Of a stretch of DNA of 26,009 nucleotides, positions 24,451-26,009 are shown in pieces. A program made the position numbers and the translations under genes. Under the pieces are notes generated by a model. That model saw only the letters and a list, made by a program, of their open reading frames with translations. It was not told where the DNA came from and ran no database searches. How positions within the stretch are numbered: position 1 is the stretch's first letter; each line of letters starts with the position of its first letter. Source of the DNA: Dehalococcoidales bacterium (GTDB taxonomy: Bacteria > Chloroflexota > Dehalococcoidia > Dehalococcoidales > Fen-1064); assembly GCA_028712845.1 (NCBI GenBank), contig JAQTPO010000012.1, positions 1 through 26,009 of the forward strand, given 5' to 3'.

Positions 24451-25035
24451 TCAACCTGTCTTCTTCGATAATTCGAAGATGCGTTTGATTTCGGCTTTGC
24501 CTTTAATATGCGGGGGCAATATCGCCAGCTTGCCTCGAATGAACATATTGATACCCAGCTTGACAAGCCCGGGCAACTCCTTGATTTTAAAAAGGTCGCC
24601 GCTCTTAACCATGTAGAACATAATTAAACCAAGTTCATAGGTCTTGCCGCCAAATTTGACCATCGATAAGAAGGTATTATGGAACAATGGCAAATGGGTG
24701 GAGCCCTTACGTTTTTCTTTGAGTGCTATCTCTCTCAGCATATCCATCACGAGCACGATTTCAACACCGTTAGGACAGCGGGTGGCGCAGGTCTCGCAAC
24801 TCAGGCATATCCAGAAGGTATTGCTGTCCAGTACCTTGTCCTTCAAGCCAAGCTGTACCATCCTGAGTAATTGATGCGGCGGGTAGTCCATCTGGTAAGC
24901 GCCCGGACACCCGGAGCTACAAGCGACACACTGGTAGCACCGCTCCAGATGAGCGTGGCTCTTTTCCATCATTTCTTTAGCGAAGGACGGGTCGCATTTT
25001 TCTTTTCCTTTCTCTGTAACCAGTTGAGTCGTCAT
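24451..25035 (-). CDS. hdrC: HdrC-like ferredoxin subunit
   Basis: A 194-residue protein with two 4Fe-4S motifs, C33-C36-C39-C43 (CYQCVACSSGC without the usual spacing fault) and C77-C80-C83-C87 (CLSCETCATRC). Between them is the MDYPPHQLLRMVQLG segment that is highly typical of HdrC. A helical C-terminal part (about 95-190) completes the expected size. HdrC relays electrons between the flavoprotein HdrA and HdrB. The start ATG 25035 lies in a 4-bp ATGA overlap with the stop of the upstream FrhB-like gene, and its stop abuts or overlaps the start of HdrB, so the three genes are tightly coupled. Confidence 0.92.
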   Translation of the reverse strand: MTTQLVTEKGKEKCDPSFAKEMMEKSHAHLERCYQCVACSSGCPGAYQMDYPPHQLLRMVQLGLKDKVLDSNTFWICLSCETCATRCPNGVEIVLVMDMLREIALKEKRKGSTHLPLFHNTFLSMVKFGGKTYELGLIMFYMVKSGDLFKIKELPGLVKLGINMFIRGKLAILPPHIKGKAEIKRIFELSKKTG

Positions 25036-26009
25036 TTTTCTCCTATCCGCTCAAATTCCTTCTCTTTGAAAGCAGTAGCGGGCAGAGGCTCTTCTACATT
25101 GCGTCCCGGCACATAACCGAACAGTTGCTGGGTTTCACTGCCAATCAACTGGAAGATTTTGAGCAACGGAATATCGTTAGGGCAGGCTTCTTCACAAGCG
25201 CCGCAACCCACGCAGGAATTACCCATATGGTTCATTCTGGTCAGATGGAAGAGCAGCGTATCGGAGGGTAATCTGAGAGCGCCCTTCTTGTCTGCCTGAC
25301 TGAGGTATCGCTCCGATTCCAAATCGAAGGTCGGGGAGATGAAGAAGCACTCACGGCAATAACATACCGGACAAGCCTGCCGGCAGTTCTGGCACTTGAT
25401 ACACTGGGCAAATACTTTCGTGAGCTTCTCTACGCCACCGATTTCCTGTTTTGTCTTCTCAAAGAACTTCTTGCGGCGTTCTTTCACATCGGGAACGAAT
25501 TTGGCGATTGCCGCCTGGCGTTTCTGCGCCGCTTCACTATCGGTCTCCAGCGTCATTCCGGCTTTGCCTATAATTTCTTCACCCTTAGCTGAATCTGCCT
25601 GAATAAGAATCTGTTTGCTTGGGTCGAGCCCCAACGCCCCAATCGTAATATCGGCAGTCAGAGGATAAGGATATTCACACATCTGGCAACCGGTTCTCAA
25701 ATTTGTGTCTTCCACCCACTTGAAACCGGCTTTCATAAAATCGTCGGATTTCTTTTCGGCGGCAAACTTGGGGTAATTGTTCACTGCATAAGCACCGGCA
25801 CAATCAATGCCGATAAGCAGGAGTTTGTCCAGTTGAATCTGCTTTAGTTTTACCAGTTCGATAAAGGCTCTCATCTCACAGGGGCGAATAACCACCGCGG
25901 TCTTCCGGTTGACCGGCGACAGACGGGTTATCGACTGAACCAGACGAGCGGCATTCACCGGCATCACCGGAGCGAAAACATCTGCCTTATCCAGATAGGC
26001 AGGATTGGT
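25032..26009 (-). CDS. FrhB/FdhB-like iron-sulfur flavoprotein subunit (partial, N-terminus off right edge)
   Basis: The frame is open to the right edge; 325 residues are visible, numbered here from the first complete codon. IRPCEMRAFIELVK (41-54) and LLIGIDCAGAY are hallmarks of the FrhB/FdhB family (coenzyme F420-reducing hydrogenase beta subunit, formate dehydrogenase beta subunit). A cysteine pair sits in GCQMCEYP (about 107-113). Two 4Fe-4S motifs follow at C203-C206-C209-C213 and C266-C269-C272-C276, with additional cysteines just after the first (CYCREC). Such proteins pass electrons between a flavin or F420/NAD(P)H-type cofactor and iron-sulfur partners. Here it stands directly upstream of and overlaps HdrC, so it is probably the electron-input subunit of the Hdr-like complex. 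Which cofactor it uses cannot be told without the N-terminus. Confidence 0.88.
   Translation of the reverse strand, partial: TNPAYLDKADVFAPVMPVNAARLVQSITRLSPVNRKTAVVIRPCEMRAFIELVKLKQIQLDKLLLIGIDCAGAYAVNNYPKFAAEKKSDDFMKAGFKWVEDTNLRTGCQMCEYPYPLTADITIGALGLDPSKQILIQADSAKGEEIIGKAGMTLETDSEAAQKRQAAIAKFVPDVKERRKKFFEKTKQEIGGVEKLTKVFAQCIKCQNCRQACPVCYCRECFFISPTFDLESERYLSQADKKGALRLPSDTLLFHLTRMNHMGNSCVGCGACEEACPNDIPLLKIFQLIGSETQQLFGYVPGRNVEEPLPATAFKEKEFERIGEK

Noticed and set aside
24446..24454. TTG start for HdrB at 24454
   Set aside because: The overlap TTGA is possible, but ATG 24445 has the better-placed AGGT and a commoner start codon; kept only as an alternative.

Overview
The window reads as a free-living anaerobic bacterium of moderate G+C content. 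The combination of HdrB/HdrC-type and FrhB-type electron-transfer proteins, a TRAP carboxylate transporter with an acyl-CoA ligase, a MoxR/DUF58 cluster and a giant secreted multi-repeat protein would fit a Chloroflexota bacterium (Dehalococcoidia-like). That placement is inferred from gene content; no marker gene is present to prove it. No rRNA, tRNA, insertion sequence or CRISPR array is visible, and no gap between genes exceeds about 220 bases.

Layout. (1) 1-610, minus: the N-terminal 203 residues of a PurN-like formyltransferase, cut by the left edge. (2) 681-8341, minus: a transcription unit for one 2486-residue secreted protein built from DUF2341, LamG, two parallel beta-helices, three InlB-type repeats and an internalin-like leucine-rich repeat, with its own promoter, a leader hairpin and a terminator. 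(3) 8394-9227, minus: a monoacylglycerol-lipase-like alpha/beta hydrolase. (4) 9328-13165, plus: a MoxR ATPase - DUF58 - DUF4129 membrane protein operon. (5) 13253-15612, minus: a MaoC-like hotdog protein followed by a membrane-anchored metallophosphoesterase. (6) 15697-17155, plus: a compact, A-rich accessory cassette of a HigB/RelE-like toxin, a HigA-like HTH antitoxin and a probable PD-(D/E)XK nuclease, preceded by an operator-like inverted repeat. (7) 17147-21735, minus: TRAP transporter dctP-dctQ-dctM and an AMP-forming acyl-CoA ligase. (8) 21861-22163, minus: a small GYD-domain protein. (9) 22347-26009, minus: FrhB/FdhB-like protein, HdrC-like, HdrB-like and a fused HdrD-like iron-sulfur protein, entering from the right edge.

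How the parts may work together. Regions 7 and 9 are co-oriented and suggest import of a carboxylic acid, its activation to a CoA thioester, and disposal of the electrons through a soluble Hdr/FrhB-type iron-sulfur complex; the link is inferred from proximity. The MoxR operon is a typical chaperone/envelope module. The toxin-antitoxin-nuclease cassette is the most accessory-looking part of the window: its last gene overlaps the stop codon of the acyl-CoA ligase, and its promoter region is shared with the divergent hotdog gene. The giant surface protein is the other candidate for an undescribed function, probably adhesion or carbohydrate binding.
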